This document shows positions 39,673 through 48,994 of a DNA stretch of 51,387 nt, piece by piece. Position 1 is the first letter of the stretch. Each line of letters begins with the position of its first letter. The DNA is from an uncultured Pelagibacteraceae bacterium (GTDB lineage: Bacteria > Pseudomonadota > Alphaproteobacteria > Pelagibacterales > Pelagibacteraceae), in NCBI GenBank assembly GCA_902569185.1, contig CACFTH010000006.1:1-51387 (forward strand). The letters are read 5' to 3'. Below the pieces are notes generated by a model that saw only the letters and a program-made list of their open reading frames with translations, was not told the DNA's origin and ran no database searches. The translations under genes were made by a program, and so were the position numbers.

Positions 39673-39707
39673 AAAAAAAAGACCCCTGTTTTTACAACAG
39701 GGGTCTT
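39673..39707 (-). terminator. Strong intrinsic terminator after pal
   Basis: On the minus strand, a perfect 12-base-pair stem (39696-39707 with 39679-39690) and a five-base loop run into a tract of eight T residues (complement of 39673-39680). It begins 20 bases after the pal stop. It is the strongest hairpin I noticed in the window. Confidence 0.92.
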
Positions 39708-39727
39708 CATAATAAGCTTAATAAGGT

Positions 39728-40204
39728 TTAATTTGCTTTTACAGTAACTGATCTTCTATTTTGAGACCAAGCTAATGGTGAGCTAGCCGGGTTAACCGGT
39801 CTTTCTTTACCATAACTGATTACCGATATTCTTTTTCCAGAAACGCCATATGTCATCAAATAATCTTTTGCTGCATTGGCTCTTCTTTCGCCTAAAGCTA
39901 AGTTGTACTCTCTTGTACCTCGCTCATCGGCATGTCCTTCAACTGTAACAGTTACATCTTTATTTTTTCTCATCCAAGTAGCCTGTTTTCTTAATGTATC
40001 TCTCGAAGCAGTTGTCAGTTTAGATTTGTTTGTAGCAAAGAATATTCTATCTGGAACACCTTTTGCCAAAAACTCAACTGTGTCTGTTCCTGTATATACA
40101 TCATCAACAGTATCTACGCTTTTCTTTGCTGTAGAACATGCTGAAATCAACAGTGTACTAAATAAAACTATAAAAAGGTTCTTTATGGCTTTATTAAATT
40201 TCAT
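39728..40204 (-). CDS. pal: Peptidoglycan-associated lipoprotein Pal
   Basis: 158 residues. The lipobox LLISAC ends at C23, giving an outer-membrane lipoprotein. The OmpA-like domain contains FATNKSKLT, VEGHADERGTREYN and LALGERRANAAKDYL, the peptidoglycan-binding signature. Pal links the outer membrane to the wall and to TolB. AGGAG precedes the ATG at a normal distance. It is separated from tolB by an 85-base gap, the largest in the tol cluster, and followed by a strong terminator, so tolQRAB-pal may end here. Confidence 0.97.
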   Translation of the reverse strand: MKFNKAIKNLFIVLFSTLLISACSTAKKSVDTVDDVYTGTDTVEFLAKGVPDRIFFATNKSKLTTASRDTLRKQATWMRKNKDVTVTVEGHADERGTREYNLALGERRANAAKDYLMTYGVSGKRISVISYGKERPVNPASSPLAWSQNRRSVTVKAN

Positions 40205-40289
40205 TATTAACTCCTAAATATATTTAAGGTAGGTGCAATATTTCAAATTTTTAGAAATCTTGCAAGTGTAAATTGTAGTTGGAAAATCA

Positions 40290-41627
40290 CTACTTTGACA
40301 ACAATGAGGACCAAGATGGGTCCGAAGCGTCGGTCTCAGTTTTTAATCTTCTCTCATTATAACCGGTAATATCTATAGACCACAATTTTGCGGAAAAACC
40401 TTTTCCTTTACTGTCGGATTTAGTCTCCCTGTAGAAAATCAATACCCTTCCGTTAGGTGACCAAGAAGGAGCTTCCTGATAAAAATTTTCAGTTAAAAGT
40501 CTTTCTCCAGTACCATCAGATCGCATTACACCAATATAAAATCTTCCTTTTCTAACTTTTGTAAAGGCGATTAAATCTCCTCTTGGAGACCAAACTGGTG
40601 TCCCATAGAGACCTGATCCATGTGTGATTCTTTTTACTTGAGTACCATCACTCCTCATTACATATATTTGTTGAAGCCCGCTCCTATCAGAATTAAAAGT
40701 TATATACTTACCGTCTGGTGAATAAGATGGCGAAGTATCAATTGAAGGATGTTTGGTAATTTGTTCCACCACTCTCGTTTCTAAGTCCATAGAATAAATA
40801 TCTGAATTTCCATCTTTGGCAAAACTCATAATAATTTTTTTACCATCTGGAGAAAATCTAGGAGCAAATGTCATTCCAGGAAAATTTCCAACAACTTCTT
40901 GTATACCAGTTTCAATATCTAGCAGATAAACTCTTGGCATATTTTTAAAATATGACAAGTAAGTTACTAGCTGGTTAGTTGGATTAAACCTAGGCGTTAA
41001 AACTAATTCATTACCAAGAGTTAAATATTTTGTATTAAAACCATCCTGATCCATTAGCGCAAGCTTTTTTATTCTTTGGTTCTTAGGCCCAGTTTCTGAA
41101 ACATATGCAATTCTAGTATCAAAATAACCAGATTCTCCAGTAAGTCTCTCATATATTTTATCTGAAATTATATGTGCAACTCTTCTCCAATTATTTGGTG
41201 TAGTTGTGAATGATAGAGCAACCATTTCTTTTGCTGCAGTAAGATCCCAAAGTCTAAATTCTACTTTTAACTTGTTATTCTTTATTAATAATTTACCTGT
41301 AACAAGTGCCTGCGCTTTAATTAAGCGCCAGTCTTCAAACCTTGGTTTAAGATGCGCAATATCTGGTTTTTGAACAAAAGAATCTTTCTTTAGTGGATTA
41401 AACAATCCTGTTGATTTGAAGTTTTTTTCTATGATTTTAGAAATTTCTGCTCCTAGTGTTGATGTTTCAAATGAAGGAATTTTTTCAGATTCTGAATCTA
41501 CGTGTAATGGTGAAACTGCAATTGGTAATGGATCTAAATTTCCTCTTGTAATATCTACAGTAATTAAGGCGTTAGAACTATTCCAGCTTAAAATAGATAA
41601 TAATAAAATAAAAATAATTTTTTTCAT
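40290..41627 (-). CDS. tolB: Tol-Pal system beta-propeller protein TolB
   Basis: 445 residues with a signal peptide (1-20, ending SNA). An N-terminal domain ([30 protein letters not shown]) precedes a six-bladed propeller with repeated [32 protein letters not shown] and SPNGRVLIF blades. TolB is periplasmic, binds Pal, and is moved by the TolQRA motor. It begins four bases after tolA. Confidence 0.97.
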   Translation of the reverse strand: MKKIIFILLLSILSWNSSNALITVDITRGNLDPLPIAVSPLHVDSESEKIPSFETSTLGAEISKIIEKNFKSTGLFNPLKKDSFVQKPDIAHLKPRFEDWRLIKAQALVTGKLLIKNNKLKVEFRLWDLTAAKEMVALSFTTTPNNWRRVAHIISDKIYERLTGESGYFDTRIAYVSETGPKNQRIKKLALMDQDGFNTKYLTLGNELVLTPRFNPTNQLVTYLSYFKNMPRVYLLDIETGIQEVVGNFPGMTFAPRFSPDGKKIIMSFAKDGNSDIYSMDLETRVVEQITKHPSIDTSPSYSPDGKYITFNSDRSGLQQIYVMRSDGTQVKRITHGSGLYGTPVWSPRGDLIAFTKVRKGRFYIGVMRSDGTGERLLTENFYQEAPSWSPNGRVLIFYRETKSDSKGKGFSAKLWSIDITGYNERRLKTETDASDPSWSSLLSK

Positions 41628-41631
41628 TTTT

Positions 41632-42438
41632 TTAACCTTTTAACATTTCTGATGGGTCAAAATTAAGTTGTAATTCTTTCCATCTTTCGTAACCAGTTGG
41701 TGGTACTTTTAAAGGCTGGCAAATTCTGACAGCTCTCAAAGCACTTTCAGCTAAAATTTTATAAAAACTTTGTCCTGGTGTATTCATTCTAGCGTGATCT
41801 AAGATTTCTGACTTAAGAATTCTTCCGTCTGGTTTTAATTTTAATTTTATTCTCACTAATAAATTTTCATCATAAGGTAAACCTAACGGTACACTCCAGC
41901 ACCCAAAAATCTGTGCTCTTAAAGCATCCTCTTCAGACAAAGATAACCCTTGTGCAAATGCATTCTTTACACTGCTCTGTGTTAACTCCTGTTTCTTTCG
42001 CTGTGTTTCAGCCTGTTCTTCTTTTGCTTTATCTATTAAAGCTGCTATCTCATTTGTGTCAAACAACTCATCTTTTTCAAATTCAGATGCTTGTCTAATT
42101 TGAGGTTTTATTTCTTCAGGGTTTTGTTTTTTTTTAACTAGTTCTTTGGTTTCTTTTTTATCTTCCGGCATAGGTATTCTATCCGGTTTTTCTTTCGCTT
42201 TTGCTGCAGGAGGGGCTTGTTCTGAAACAACACGTTTTTTTTCCTCTTTGACCTCTTTTATAATCTTCCTAGCTTTAGGGGCAAAGGGAATGTAAGTTTT
42301 ATCCTTTATTTCAATTAGTTCCACTGAAACTATTGGTGGTAAATCAATTGGTTCTCTCATCATAAACGGCAAAGTTAGCATTGTTAAAAAAATAATTAAT
42401 GAATGAAACAAAAATGAAAATAATAAACCTTTAGTCAT
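41632..42438 (-). CDS. tolA: TolA-like energy-transducing protein
   Basis: 268 residues. One N-terminal membrane helix (about 5-25) is followed by a long Lys/Glu/Pro-rich charged region ([26 protein letters not shown] and onward) expected to span the periplasm. A C-terminal TonB/TolA-like domain begins near [16 protein letters not shown] and continues [49 protein letters not shown]. The position between tolR and tolB confirms the identity where sequence alone is weak. It transmits proton-motive-force energy from TolQR to TolB-Pal. Confidence 0.9.
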   Translation of the reverse strand: MTKGLLFSFLFHSLIIFLTMLTLPFMMREPIDLPPIVSVELIEIKDKTYIPFAPKARKIIKEVKEEKKRVVSEQAPPAAKAKEKPDRIPMPEDKKETKELVKKKQNPEEIKPQIRQASEFEKDELFDTNEIAALIDKAKEEQAETQRKKQELTQSSVKNAFAQGLSLSEEDALRAQIFGCWSVPLGLPYDENLLVRIKLKLKPDGRILKSEILDHARMNTPGQSFYKILAESALRAVRICQPLKVPPTGYERWKELQLNFDPSEMLKG

Positions 42439-42444
42439 AGAATT

Positions 42445-42858
42445 TTAATTCTTATAAGGTTCAGATATAAGGGCTACTTTTGAAAAACCTGCGCCTGATA
42501 GTCTGCCCATAACTTCTAATACTCTTCCGTAGTTTATTGTTTTATCTCCCCTTACGTAAATTCTGGTATCAGTTCTATTTTTCGATATAGCTAATAATTT
42601 CGGTACAACCTTCTCAAAAGTAACTTTATGTTCTTGAATAAATAGTTCACCCTTTGAGTTGATTGAGATAGTAAGTGGTTCCTGATCATCAGGTAAAGAG
42701 TCGGCTGCAGACTCTGGTAAATCAACTTGAACCCCAACTGTAAGTAATGGTGCAGTTACCATGAATATTATCAACAGCACAAGCATTACGTCTACGAATG
42801 GTGTTACGTTTATTTCGCTCATAGGTTCTTTTTTTGAGCGGTTCATTATAAAAGCCAT
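42445..42858 (-). CDS. tolR: TolR, ExbD/TolR family motor subunit
   Basis: 137 residues with one membrane helix. MSEINVTPFVDVMLVLLIIFMVTAPLL carries the conserved aspartate in FVDVMLVLLI, which takes part in proton flow with TolQ. A small periplasmic domain (SKGELFIQEHKV, RIYVRGDKTINYGRVLEVMGRLSGAGFSKVALISEP) follows. It begins six bases after tolQ and ends six bases before tolA. Confidence 0.96.
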   Translation of the reverse strand: MAFIMNRSKKEPMSEINVTPFVDVMLVLLIIFMVTAPLLTVGVQVDLPESAADSLPDDQEPLTISINSKGELFIQEHKVTFEKVVPKLLAISKNRTDTRIYVRGDKTINYGRVLEVMGRLSGAGFSKVALISEPYKN

Positions 42859-42864
42859 AAAAAA

Positions 42865-43545
42865 TTAAATTATAGATAAAAATCTTTTTGAAAAGTTGTC
42901 AACTCTTGCAAAATATCTTTGCGAGTCGCTGTTAAATTTATTATATGCAATTACCGCCGGTATTGCTGCTAGTAAACCAAGTGCAGTTGCAAATAAAGCC
43001 TCTGCAATTCCAGGAGCTACTATTGCTAAACTGGTATTTCTAGAAATCGCTATTGATTGAAATGAATTCATAATTCCCCAAACTGTTCCAAACAGTCCTA
43101 TGAAAGGAGCAGTTGAACCAATAGTTGCTAGATATGTAAAATTTTTCTCAATACTTTTTAATTGATTATCGATAGATACTTCGATTACTCTTTCAACTCT
43201 CGCACTTTGAACTGCAGTTGATTTTGATCTTGTTTTAATTACCTCGCTCATTGCAGATTTAAAAATTATTGTCAGTGGGTCATCAGATTTTTGTGGTAAG
43301 TTTTTATAAAAAGCTTCTGCAGATTTCGATTTCCAAAATTTGTCCTCGAAAGATTTTGTTGAGGTATCAATACGTCTAAACAACCTTATCTTATCAAAAA
43401 TTAATGCCCATGAAAAAATTGAACTTGCAATAAGAATTAATATTACTGCTTTGACAATAAAATCTGCTCTTAAAAAAAGTTTCCAAAGAGAAAAATCTGT
43501 CGCTCCACCTAATCCAACAGCTTGAGTTGCAATTTCTTGTTCCAT
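42865..43545 (-). CDS. tolQ: TolQ, MotA/TolQ/ExbB proton-channel subunit
   Basis: 226 residues with three predicted membrane helices (about 28-48, 130-152 and 170-195). The conserved TIGSTAPFIGLFGTVWGIM and IAEALFATALGLLAAIPAVIAYN are the family signatures of the second and third helices. It forms the stator-like motor with TolR that powers outer-membrane invagination. It is preceded by a 60-base gap to the ruvC-like gene. A ybgC thioesterase gene, often first in tol clusters, is absent here. Confidence 0.96.
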   Translation of the reverse strand: MEQEIATQAVGLGGATDFSLWKLFLRADFIVKAVILILIASSIFSWALIFDKIRLFRRIDTSTKSFEDKFWKSKSAEAFYKNLPQKSDDPLTIIFKSAMSEVIKTRSKSTAVQSARVERVIEVSIDNQLKSIEKNFTYLATIGSTAPFIGLFGTVWGIMNSFQSIAISRNTSLAIVAPGIAEALFATALGLLAAIPAVIAYNKFNSDSQRYFARVDNFSKRFLSII

Positions 43546-43605
43546 TCAAGTTAATTACGTATAGATTGTGTCATCAATTTGGCACAAAAGTTATTAAAAC
43601 ATTGA

Positions 43606-44097
43606 TTAATTATTGAGTTGGGAGTGGCAATCTCTAAAATACCTAGCTATCAAAATTGCATCAGCTTTATTTACATCTTTTTTCTTTGCAAGTCTTGAGG
43701 ATATGGACGGATACATTTCAATAACTTTTGTCCTACTTGCGTCTTTTGAAGAGTTTATTAGTTCAAAATGTTTTTTCCATTTTGCTGGTCTAACATAGAA
43801 AATTGGAAGCCCCAAAGCTGCACAAATACCTTTTATAGATCCAAAGGTTTGACCAAAATTAAACATGCTGGTAACTCCTTGGCCTGGCATAGCACTTACT
43901 TGCTCAACTATTACAAAAGTGTTTTCTTTTTTTAAAACATGGTTATTTATAATATTCACTAACTGGGCGCTATTTAACTGATTTTTATTTTTTTTACCTT
44001 CTGACATTATCGGCATGTCAAAAATATCATAAATTTTGAGGTCATCTAAAATTGCAATTCCGCCACTTAATCCAGGATCGATTCCAATAATTCTCAT
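43606..44097 (-). CDS. ruvC: RuvC-like Holliday junction resolvase (phage-type)
   Basis: 163 residues with an RNase H-like fold. A candidate acidic tetrad is visible: D7 (IIGIDPGLSG), E65 (VIVEQVSAM), D141 (KKKDVNK) and D146 (KADAILIA). The middle, AMPGQGVTSMFNFGQTFGSIKGICAALGLP, then RPAKWKK and KDASRTKVIEMYP, resembles the RuvC-like proteins I associate with phages and plasmids more than canonical RuvC, whose central region reads differently. It occupies the place between yebC and tolQ where alphaproteobacteria usually carry ruvC-ruvA-ruvB; ruvA and ruvB are not here. Function as a junction resolvase is probable, partner helicase unknown. Confidence 0.82.
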   Translation of the reverse strand: MRIIGIDPGLSGGIAILDDLKIYDIFDMPIMSEGKKNKNQLNSAQLVNIINNHVLKKENTFVIVEQVSAMPGQGVTSMFNFGQTFGSIKGICAALGLPIFYVRPAKWKKHFELINSSKDASRTKVIEMYPSISSRLAKKKDVNKADAILIARYFRDCHSQLNN

Positions 44098-44100
44098 TAT

Positions 44101-44829
44101 CTACACATGCTGTACAGGTCTACAATTATGAAAAACTTTTTGAATATCGTCGTTCTCATGTAACTGCTCAAGCATATTTTCAAAGTCTGTTGATTCTTCT
44201 TTAGATATATCAATAAAGTTGTTTGGTCTCCACTCTATTCCAGAGTAGATTAAAGTTTTAACAGATTTTATTATTGTATTTTTTACGTTATAAAAATTGT
44301 CTTTTTTTGTAATTATTTCGTGATAATTATCTAAGGTCACACAATCATTTGATCCAGCATTAATAGCAAGTTCGAGAGCTTCTTCATCTGAAATGTTTTG
44401 TTTTGCAAATTGAATAATGCCACAATTATCAAAATAGTGTGTAGTCGATCCTGAACTTCCAAGGTTTCCACCGTGTTTTTGTAAAATTGTTCTAATACTC
44501 CCAGCAGTTCTGTTTTTATTTTCAGTTAGAGTTTCAATTATTAAAGCAATATTTTTTGGACCAAATCCTTCGTATCTTAAACTCTCATAATTTTTTTCCT
44601 TATCAATTTCTGATTTATTTATTGCTCTATTAATATTATCCTTTGGCATATTGGCGTCTTTTGCTAACTCAATCGCTGTTCTTAATCTAGGATTTGATTG
44701 AGGGTCTTTTGAACCAAGTTTAGCAGCAACAGTAATTTCTCTAGATATTTTGGAAAATATTTTTGATCTTATCTTATCTTGTCTTCCTTTTTTATGTTTT
44801 ATCCCTGCCCAATGTGAGTGACCTGCCAT
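44101..44829 (-). CDS. yebC: YebC/PmpR-family protein (TACO1-like)
   Basis: 242 residues, normal length. The N-terminus MAGHSHWAGIKHKKGRQDKIRSKIFSKISREI is almost invariant in the family, and the basic RLRTAIELAKDANMPKDNINRAI follows. YebC proteins were long called transcription regulators; the broader family includes factors that assist ribosomes on difficult (for example proline-rich) stretches. The neighbours ymdB upstream and the ruvC-like gene downstream (four bases apart) match the common alphaproteobacterial order. Confidence 0.96.
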   Translation of the reverse strand: MAGHSHWAGIKHKKGRQDKIRSKIFSKISREITVAAKLGSKDPQSNPRLRTAIELAKDANMPKDNINRAINKSEIDKEKNYESLRYEGFGPKNIALIIETLTENKNRTAGSIRTILQKHGGNLGSSGSTTHYFDNCGIIQFAKQNISDEEALELAINAGSNDCVTLDNYHEIITKKDNFYNVKNTIIKSVKTLIYSGIEWRPNNFIDISKEESTDFENMLEQLHENDDIQKVFHNCRPVQHV

Positions 44830-44833
44830 ACTT

Positions 44834-45643
44834 TTAAAATCTTTCTTGTAAGGCCCCGCCTATTATAATTTGTTCAATTTTTAAAGCTAAACCAGTTTTT
44901 TTATCAGCCGTAACAAGAACTCCAGAGATAGTTGCTTTCCCTAGAGCTGGAAAATGTTTTTTTGTTGAGCCTTCTTTTAAAAATTTATTTAGTGAGTTGT
45001 CTCTATTCATTCCAATAACAGAGTTATAGTCTCCACACATTCCTATATCAGTTTGGTATGCTGTTCCTTTTTCCATAATTCGGTTGTCTGAAGTTGGAAC
45101 ATGAGTATGAGTTCCAATTAAAACAGTAGCTTTACCATCAAATAAGTATGCCATAGCCATTTTTTCGCTAGTAGTTTCACCATGGACATCTATTACTATA
45201 AAATCAGCATTATCCTTAAGTTTAATTTTTTTTATAAATTGTTTTGCAGTATCAAAAACATCTTCACTTTTTTTCATAAAAACATTTGCCATTAAATTTA
45301 AAACAGCAATTTTTTTATTATTTCTTGACTTAAAAATACCGTAACCTTCTCCAGGAACTGGCTTTAATGAATTTTCTGGTCTAAGTAACCTTTTTTCGCT
45401 TTTGATAAATTCTGCTGTTTCTTTTTGATCCCAGATATGATTTCCAGATGTTATTACATCTGCTCCAGCAGCAAGAATATCATCTAAATTTTTTTTGCTT
45501 ATGCCCACTCCATCGTCAGCAGCGTTCTCGCCATTTACAATAACAAAATCTGCCTCTTTATCTTTTATTAATTCTGGCAACCTTTCTTTTATAGCTTTCA
45601 TTCCAGAAGGACCCATTATATCACCTAGTATAAGTATTTTCAT
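44834..45643 (-). CDS. ymdB: YmdB-family metallophosphoesterase
   Basis: 269 residues. Metal ligands are visible: D8 (GDIMG), E39/N40 (NGENAADDG), N68/H69 (TSGNHIWD), DVHGE and GTHTHVPTSD. The family (TIGR00282-like) includes a Bacillus enzyme that hydrolyses 2',3'-cyclic nucleotides, which suggests a role in RNA breakdown or signalling; the SAR11 substrate is not known. It is five bases from the cyclo-ligase gene and four from yebC, so it is clearly part of the operon. Confidence 0.92.
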   Translation of the reverse strand: MKILILGDIMGPSGMKAIKERLPELIKDKEADFVIVNGENAADDGVGISKKNLDDILAAGADVITSGNHIWDQKETAEFIKSEKRLLRPENSLKPVPGEGYGIFKSRNNKKIAVLNLMANVFMKKSEDVFDTAKQFIKKIKLKDNADFIVIDVHGETTSEKMAMAYLFDGKATVLIGTHTHVPTSDNRIMEKGTAYQTDIGMCGDYNSVIGMNRDNSLNKFLKEGSTKKHFPALGKATISGVLVTADKKTGLALKIEQIIIGGALQERF

Positions 45644-45648
45644 GAAAA

Positions 45649-46182
45649 TTAAAAAATTCCTTTGTCAGTTAAAATATAATTTAGTTTGACATCATAATTT
45701 GAAGTTTTAATTTTATTATATTTTTGAAAAGAAAAAGCAATCCCAATAGTAATAGTTTTTTTATTTTTTTTCAAAAATTTATCGTAATAACCTTTACCAT
45801 ATCCCAGTCTATTTTTTGATTTATCAAATGCAAGTAGTGGCGCCACTATCAAATCGGGCTTTGTGATTTTAGATGTTTGAATAGGCTCTAAAAAACCAAA
45901 GTTGTTTACTTTTAACGGCTCTTGTAAATTCCATTTTACAAATTTCATCGATCCTTTTGAAATACACGGTAGAAGTATTGAAATTCTTTTATTACTGTTT
46001 AGTAATTCAAATAGTTTCAAAGTGCTTAATTCATTATTAGAAGGGTAATAACAAGCAATATTTCTCAGATTTTTTGTTTTAATAATCTTTAATATTGGTG
46101 AAAAGAAATTCTGCTTCACTTCAAAATATTTCTTATTCCTTATCAAAGAAAATTTCTTTCTAAGTATTTCTTTGGAAGGCAT
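45649..46182 (-). CDS. fau: 5-formyltetrahydrofolate cyclo-ligase
   Basis: 177 residues. It recycles 5-formyl-THF to 5,10-methenyl-THF with ATP. PDLIVAPLLAFDKSKNRLGYGKGYYDKFL is the diagnostic C-terminal block (GYGKGYYD loop), and CYYPSNNEL is the substrate region. It follows zapA with no gap. In many proteobacteria 6S RNA lies between these two genes, but there is no room for it here. Together with fhs and folP it is one of several folate genes in the window. Confidence 0.94.
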   Translation of the reverse strand: MPSKEILRKKFSLIRNKKYFEVKQNFFSPILKIIKTKNLRNIACYYPSNNELSTLKLFELLNSNKRISILLPCISKGSMKFVKWNLQEPLKVNNFGFLEPIQTSKITKPDLIVAPLLAFDKSKNRLGYGKGYYDKFLKKNKKTITIGIAFSFQKYNKIKTSNYDVKLNYILTDKGIF

Positions 46183-46629
46183 TTACTGTACTTTTGAACT
46201 ATTTTCGGAATTTTTTATAATTTCCTCAAGGGATTGAGTAGTTTTTTCAAGCATTTTTTCATAAATCCCCTGACTTTCCTCTACCATTTTCTTAAATTTA
46301 TCTAATTCAGAATTTAAATTTGATATTTCTTTATCTTTACCACCCTTGTAATCTATAGCAAGAGATCTCATCTCTTTAAATTTTTTTGATAAATTTTCAA
46401 AATTTTCTTTTTGTGACTGAACCCTTTGTTTTAAATCAAAATATTCATCTATAACTTGAATAGATGTAATTAAAAGCAATTTATTCTCACCTATGTTTCC
46501 TAGTTTGTCTTTTAAACTTGAATACTTCTTGTCTAAAAATTTTGTCAAAGTTTTAAGGTCCTCTTCTTGACCATCATCACATGATAATAAATAATCTTTA
46601 TTATTAAATTTAATATTTACGTTTGCCAT
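46183..46629 (-). CDS. zapA: Cell division protein ZapA
   Basis: 148 residues. The N-terminal globular domain (MANVNIKFNNKDYLLSCDDGQEEDL, KTLTKFLDKKY) matches ZapA, which bundles FtsZ filaments at the division ring. LLITSIQVIDEYFDLKQ leads into a long C-terminal coiled coil (about 80-140). It starts 13 bases inside the preceding small coiled-coil gene, so translation is coupled, and it is longer than E. coli ZapA because of the extended coil. Confidence 0.9.
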   Translation of the reverse strand: MANVNIKFNNKDYLLSCDDGQEEDLKTLTKFLDKKYSSLKDKLGNIGENKLLLITSIQVIDEYFDLKQRVQSQKENFENLSKKFKEMRSLAIDYKGGKDKEISNLNSELDKFKKMVEESQGIYEKMLEKTTQSLEEIIKNSENSSKVQ

Positions 46630-46943
46630 TTATCAATTTCCTCTACTAAAGACTCTGTCTCCCTACCTAGCTCATCAATATCTTGATTAAATTGGTCATG
46701 AATTTTTTGATTTTTGCTATTTTCTTTTTCCATTTCTTCTAATTTTTTTTTAAGAGTATCATACTCAGATAAAAGTTGATTATATTTTCTCTCTATTTGA
46801 TCTTTTTCGCTTTGTAATTGATTCTTTTCCACACTGAGACTATTTATGTCACTGTCTCCATTCGAAAAAGAACTGCTCAAGTTCTTTAATTTTTCTAAAG
46901 CGGTTTCTAGTCTTTGTTCTTTACTATACAAATTTTCCATCAA
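46617..46943 (-). CDS. Small coiled-coil protein upstream of zapA (DUF4164-like)
   Basis: 108 residues, almost entirely heptad-like coiled coil (LETALEKLKNLSSSF, EKNQLQSEKDQIERKYNQLLSEYDTLKKKLEEMEKE), acidic and basic in alternation. Alphaproteobacteria commonly have such a small coiled-coil gene directly before zapA, often listed as DUF4164; a ZapB-like partner of ZapA is a reasonable but unproven inference. It overlaps zapA by 13 bases and is divergent from tkt across 63 bases. It is the first gene of the long minus-strand run that ends at purA. Confidence 0.75.
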   Translation of the reverse strand: MMENLYSKEQRLETALEKLKNLSSSFSNGDSDINSLSVEKNQLQSEKDQIERKYNQLLSEYDTLKKKLEEMEKENSKNQKIHDQFNQDIDELGRETESLVEEIDKWQT

Positions 46944-47006
46944 ATAATTTTTTATTTATATCATATTATTGATATCATTAATTGGAGTCTATATACGTAT
47001 TGATAA

Positions 47007-48980
47007 GTGGATCCAAAATTAAAAGAATTATCAAACGCTATAAGGTTTTTGTCAATTGACGCTGTTCAAAAAGCCAATTCTGGGCATCCTGGAATGCCTA
47101 TGGGCATGGCGGACGTTGCAACGACTTTATTTAAATACTACCTGCGGTTTAACCCAAAAAATCCTAGCTGGATAAACAGAGATAGATTTATTTTGTCAGC
47201 AGGTCATGGCTCAATGCTTTTGTATTCTCTTCTATACTTAACTGGTTATAAAAAAATTCAATTAGAGGATATAAAAAATTTTAGACAAATAAATTCAATA
47301 TGTGCTGGTCACCCTGAATATGAGTTTGACTCTGGTATCGAAACTACAACAGGTCCATTAGGACAAGGTTTGGGAAACTCAGTTGGGATGGCTATCGCGC
47401 AAGAAATTCTTCAAAAAAGACTTGGTTCAAACATTATAAACAATAAAACTTATGTAATCGCTAGTGATGGAGATCTTATGGAAGGAATTAGCCATGAAGC
47501 GATGAGTTTAGCTGGGCATTTAAATTTAAAAAATTTGATTGTATTTTTCGATAATAACAAAATTTCGATTGATGGATCAACTTCTCTAAGTGTATCAGAT
47601 AATTACAAAAAAAGATTTGAGGGGTACGGCTGGTCTTTTCAAGAAATTAATGGTCATAACTACAAGCAAATAGCTAATGCTATAAAAAAAGCTAATAATT
47701 CAAAAAAACCAACAATTATATCTTGTAAAACAATTATTGGATTCGGATCTCCAAATAAGTCTGGAAAGGCATCTTCACATGGAGCTCCATTAGGAGAAGA
47801 TGAAATAAAGTTAGTTAGAAAAAAACTTGGCTGGAAATATCAGCCGTTTGAGATTCCAGAAAATATTCTGAATTCGTGGAGAGAAATAGGAAATAAAGGA
47901 GAAGAATTAGAAAAAAAATGGAAAAATAATTTGGAAAAAAAACCCAAAATAAAAAGTGAGTTAGATAGAATAATCAAGGGTGAATTAAGTTTAAATTTAG
48001 ATAAAATAATGGGTGACGAAAAACTAAAGTTTTTTCAAACTAAGCCGAAAATGGCTACAAGACAATGTTCATCAACAGTTATAGAAATTCTCACAAATAC
48101 TTTGCCGGAATTAATTGGTGGTTCTGCAGATCTTAGTGGGTCAAATAACACCAAAACTGAAAAATCAAAAATAATAAATTCAAAAAATTTTGCCGGAAAT
48201 TACATTCACTATGGTGTAAGAGAGCACGCAATGGGCGCGGCAATGAATGGTTTGGCACTTTATGGGGGTTTAATACCGTTTGGTGGAACTTTTTTAATTT
48301 TTTCTGACTACTTGAAACCCTCTTTGAGGTTATCTGCAATTATGAATTTAAGAGTTATTTATATTTTTTCACATGACTCTATAGGTTTAGGTGAAGATGG
48401 ACCAACTCATCAACCAATAGAACAATTAGAAAGTTTACGATCTATTCCAAATCTAAATGTTTTTAGACCAGCAGATATTAACGAAACAATTGAGTGTTGG
48501 GAAATTGCATTGAAAAGTAAAAATAATCCTAGCGCAATAGCCCTATCAAGACAAAAATTACCTTACATAAGTGAACATAAATCTGGAGAAAACATGTGTG
48601 CTAAAGGTGCTTATGTTTTAAAAGGTGATGCGAATGATACTAAGGTAACTTTAATAGCATCCGGCTCAGAAGTTGAGATTGCGTTAGAGGCTTTCGATAA
48701 ACTCAAAAAAATTAATATAAACTCGAAAGTAATATCTGTACCTTGTTTTGACATTTTTGAAAAACAGAGTGATAACTATAAAAAAGAAATCTTAGGTGAA
48801 AATACCTTTAAGGTCTCAATAGAGGCATCTAGTCAATCAGGATGGAAAAATATTGTAGGTAAAAATGGTGTAACTTTTGGTATGACAACCTTTGGCAAAA
48901 GTGGTCCTTATAAAGAAGTTTACAAACTATTTAATTTAACTAGCGATGAAGTTGTCAAGATAGTAAGTAAAAATGTTTAA
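47007..48980 (+). CDS. tkt: Transketolase
   Basis: A thiamine-diphosphate enzyme of 657 residues that moves two-carbon units between sugar phosphates. It starts at GTG (residues MDPKLKELSNAIRFLSIDAVQ). The N-terminal GHPGMPMG, the TPP motif GDGDLMEGISHEAMSLAGH and HDSIGLGEDGPTHQPIE are diagnostic. The TPP motif and the acidic residues are intact. It leads a tkt-pgk-fba operon (14-base and three-base gaps). Unlike many alphaproteobacteria, no gap (GAPDH) gene lies between tkt and pgk. Confidence 0.97.
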   Translation: MDPKLKELSNAIRFLSIDAVQKANSGHPGMPMGMADVATTLFKYYLRFNPKNPSWINRDRFILSAGHGSMLLYSLLYLTGYKKIQLEDIKNFRQINSICAGHPEYEFDSGIETTTGPLGQGLGNSVGMAIAQEILQKRLGSNIINNKTYVIASDGDLMEGISHEAMSLAGHLNLKNLIVFFDNNKISIDGSTSLSVSDNYKKRFEGYGWSFQEINGHNYKQIANAIKKANNSKKPTIISCKTIIGFGSPNKSGKASSHGAPLGEDEIKLVRKKLGWKYQPFEIPENILNSWREIGNKGEELEKKWKNNLEKKPKIKSELDRIIKGELSLNLDKIMGDEKLKFFQTKPKMATRQCSSTVIEILTNTLPELIGGSADLSGSNNTKTEKSKIINSKNFAGNYIHYGVREHAMGAAMNGLALYGGLIPFGGTFLIFSDYLKPSLRLSAIMNLRVIYIFSHDSIGLGEDGPTHQPIEQLESLRSIPNLNVFRPADINETIECWEIALKSKNNPSAIALSRQKLPYISEHKSGENMCAKGAYVLKGDANDTKVTLIASGSEVEIALEAFDKLKKININSKVISVPCFDIFEKQSDNYKKEILGENTFKVSIEASSQSGWKNIVGKNGVTFGMTTFGKSGPYKEVYKLFNLTSDEVVKIVSKNV

Positions 48981-48994
48981 AAAGAATTGGACAA

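Noticed and set aside
39876-40217. 113-codon open frame antisense to pal
   Set aside because: It covers the well-supported pal gene on the other strand, and the product looks like translated complement without family features.
46182-46183. 6S RNA between zapA and the cyclo-ligase gene
   Set aside because: The two genes abut with no spacer, so 6S RNA cannot lie at its usual place.
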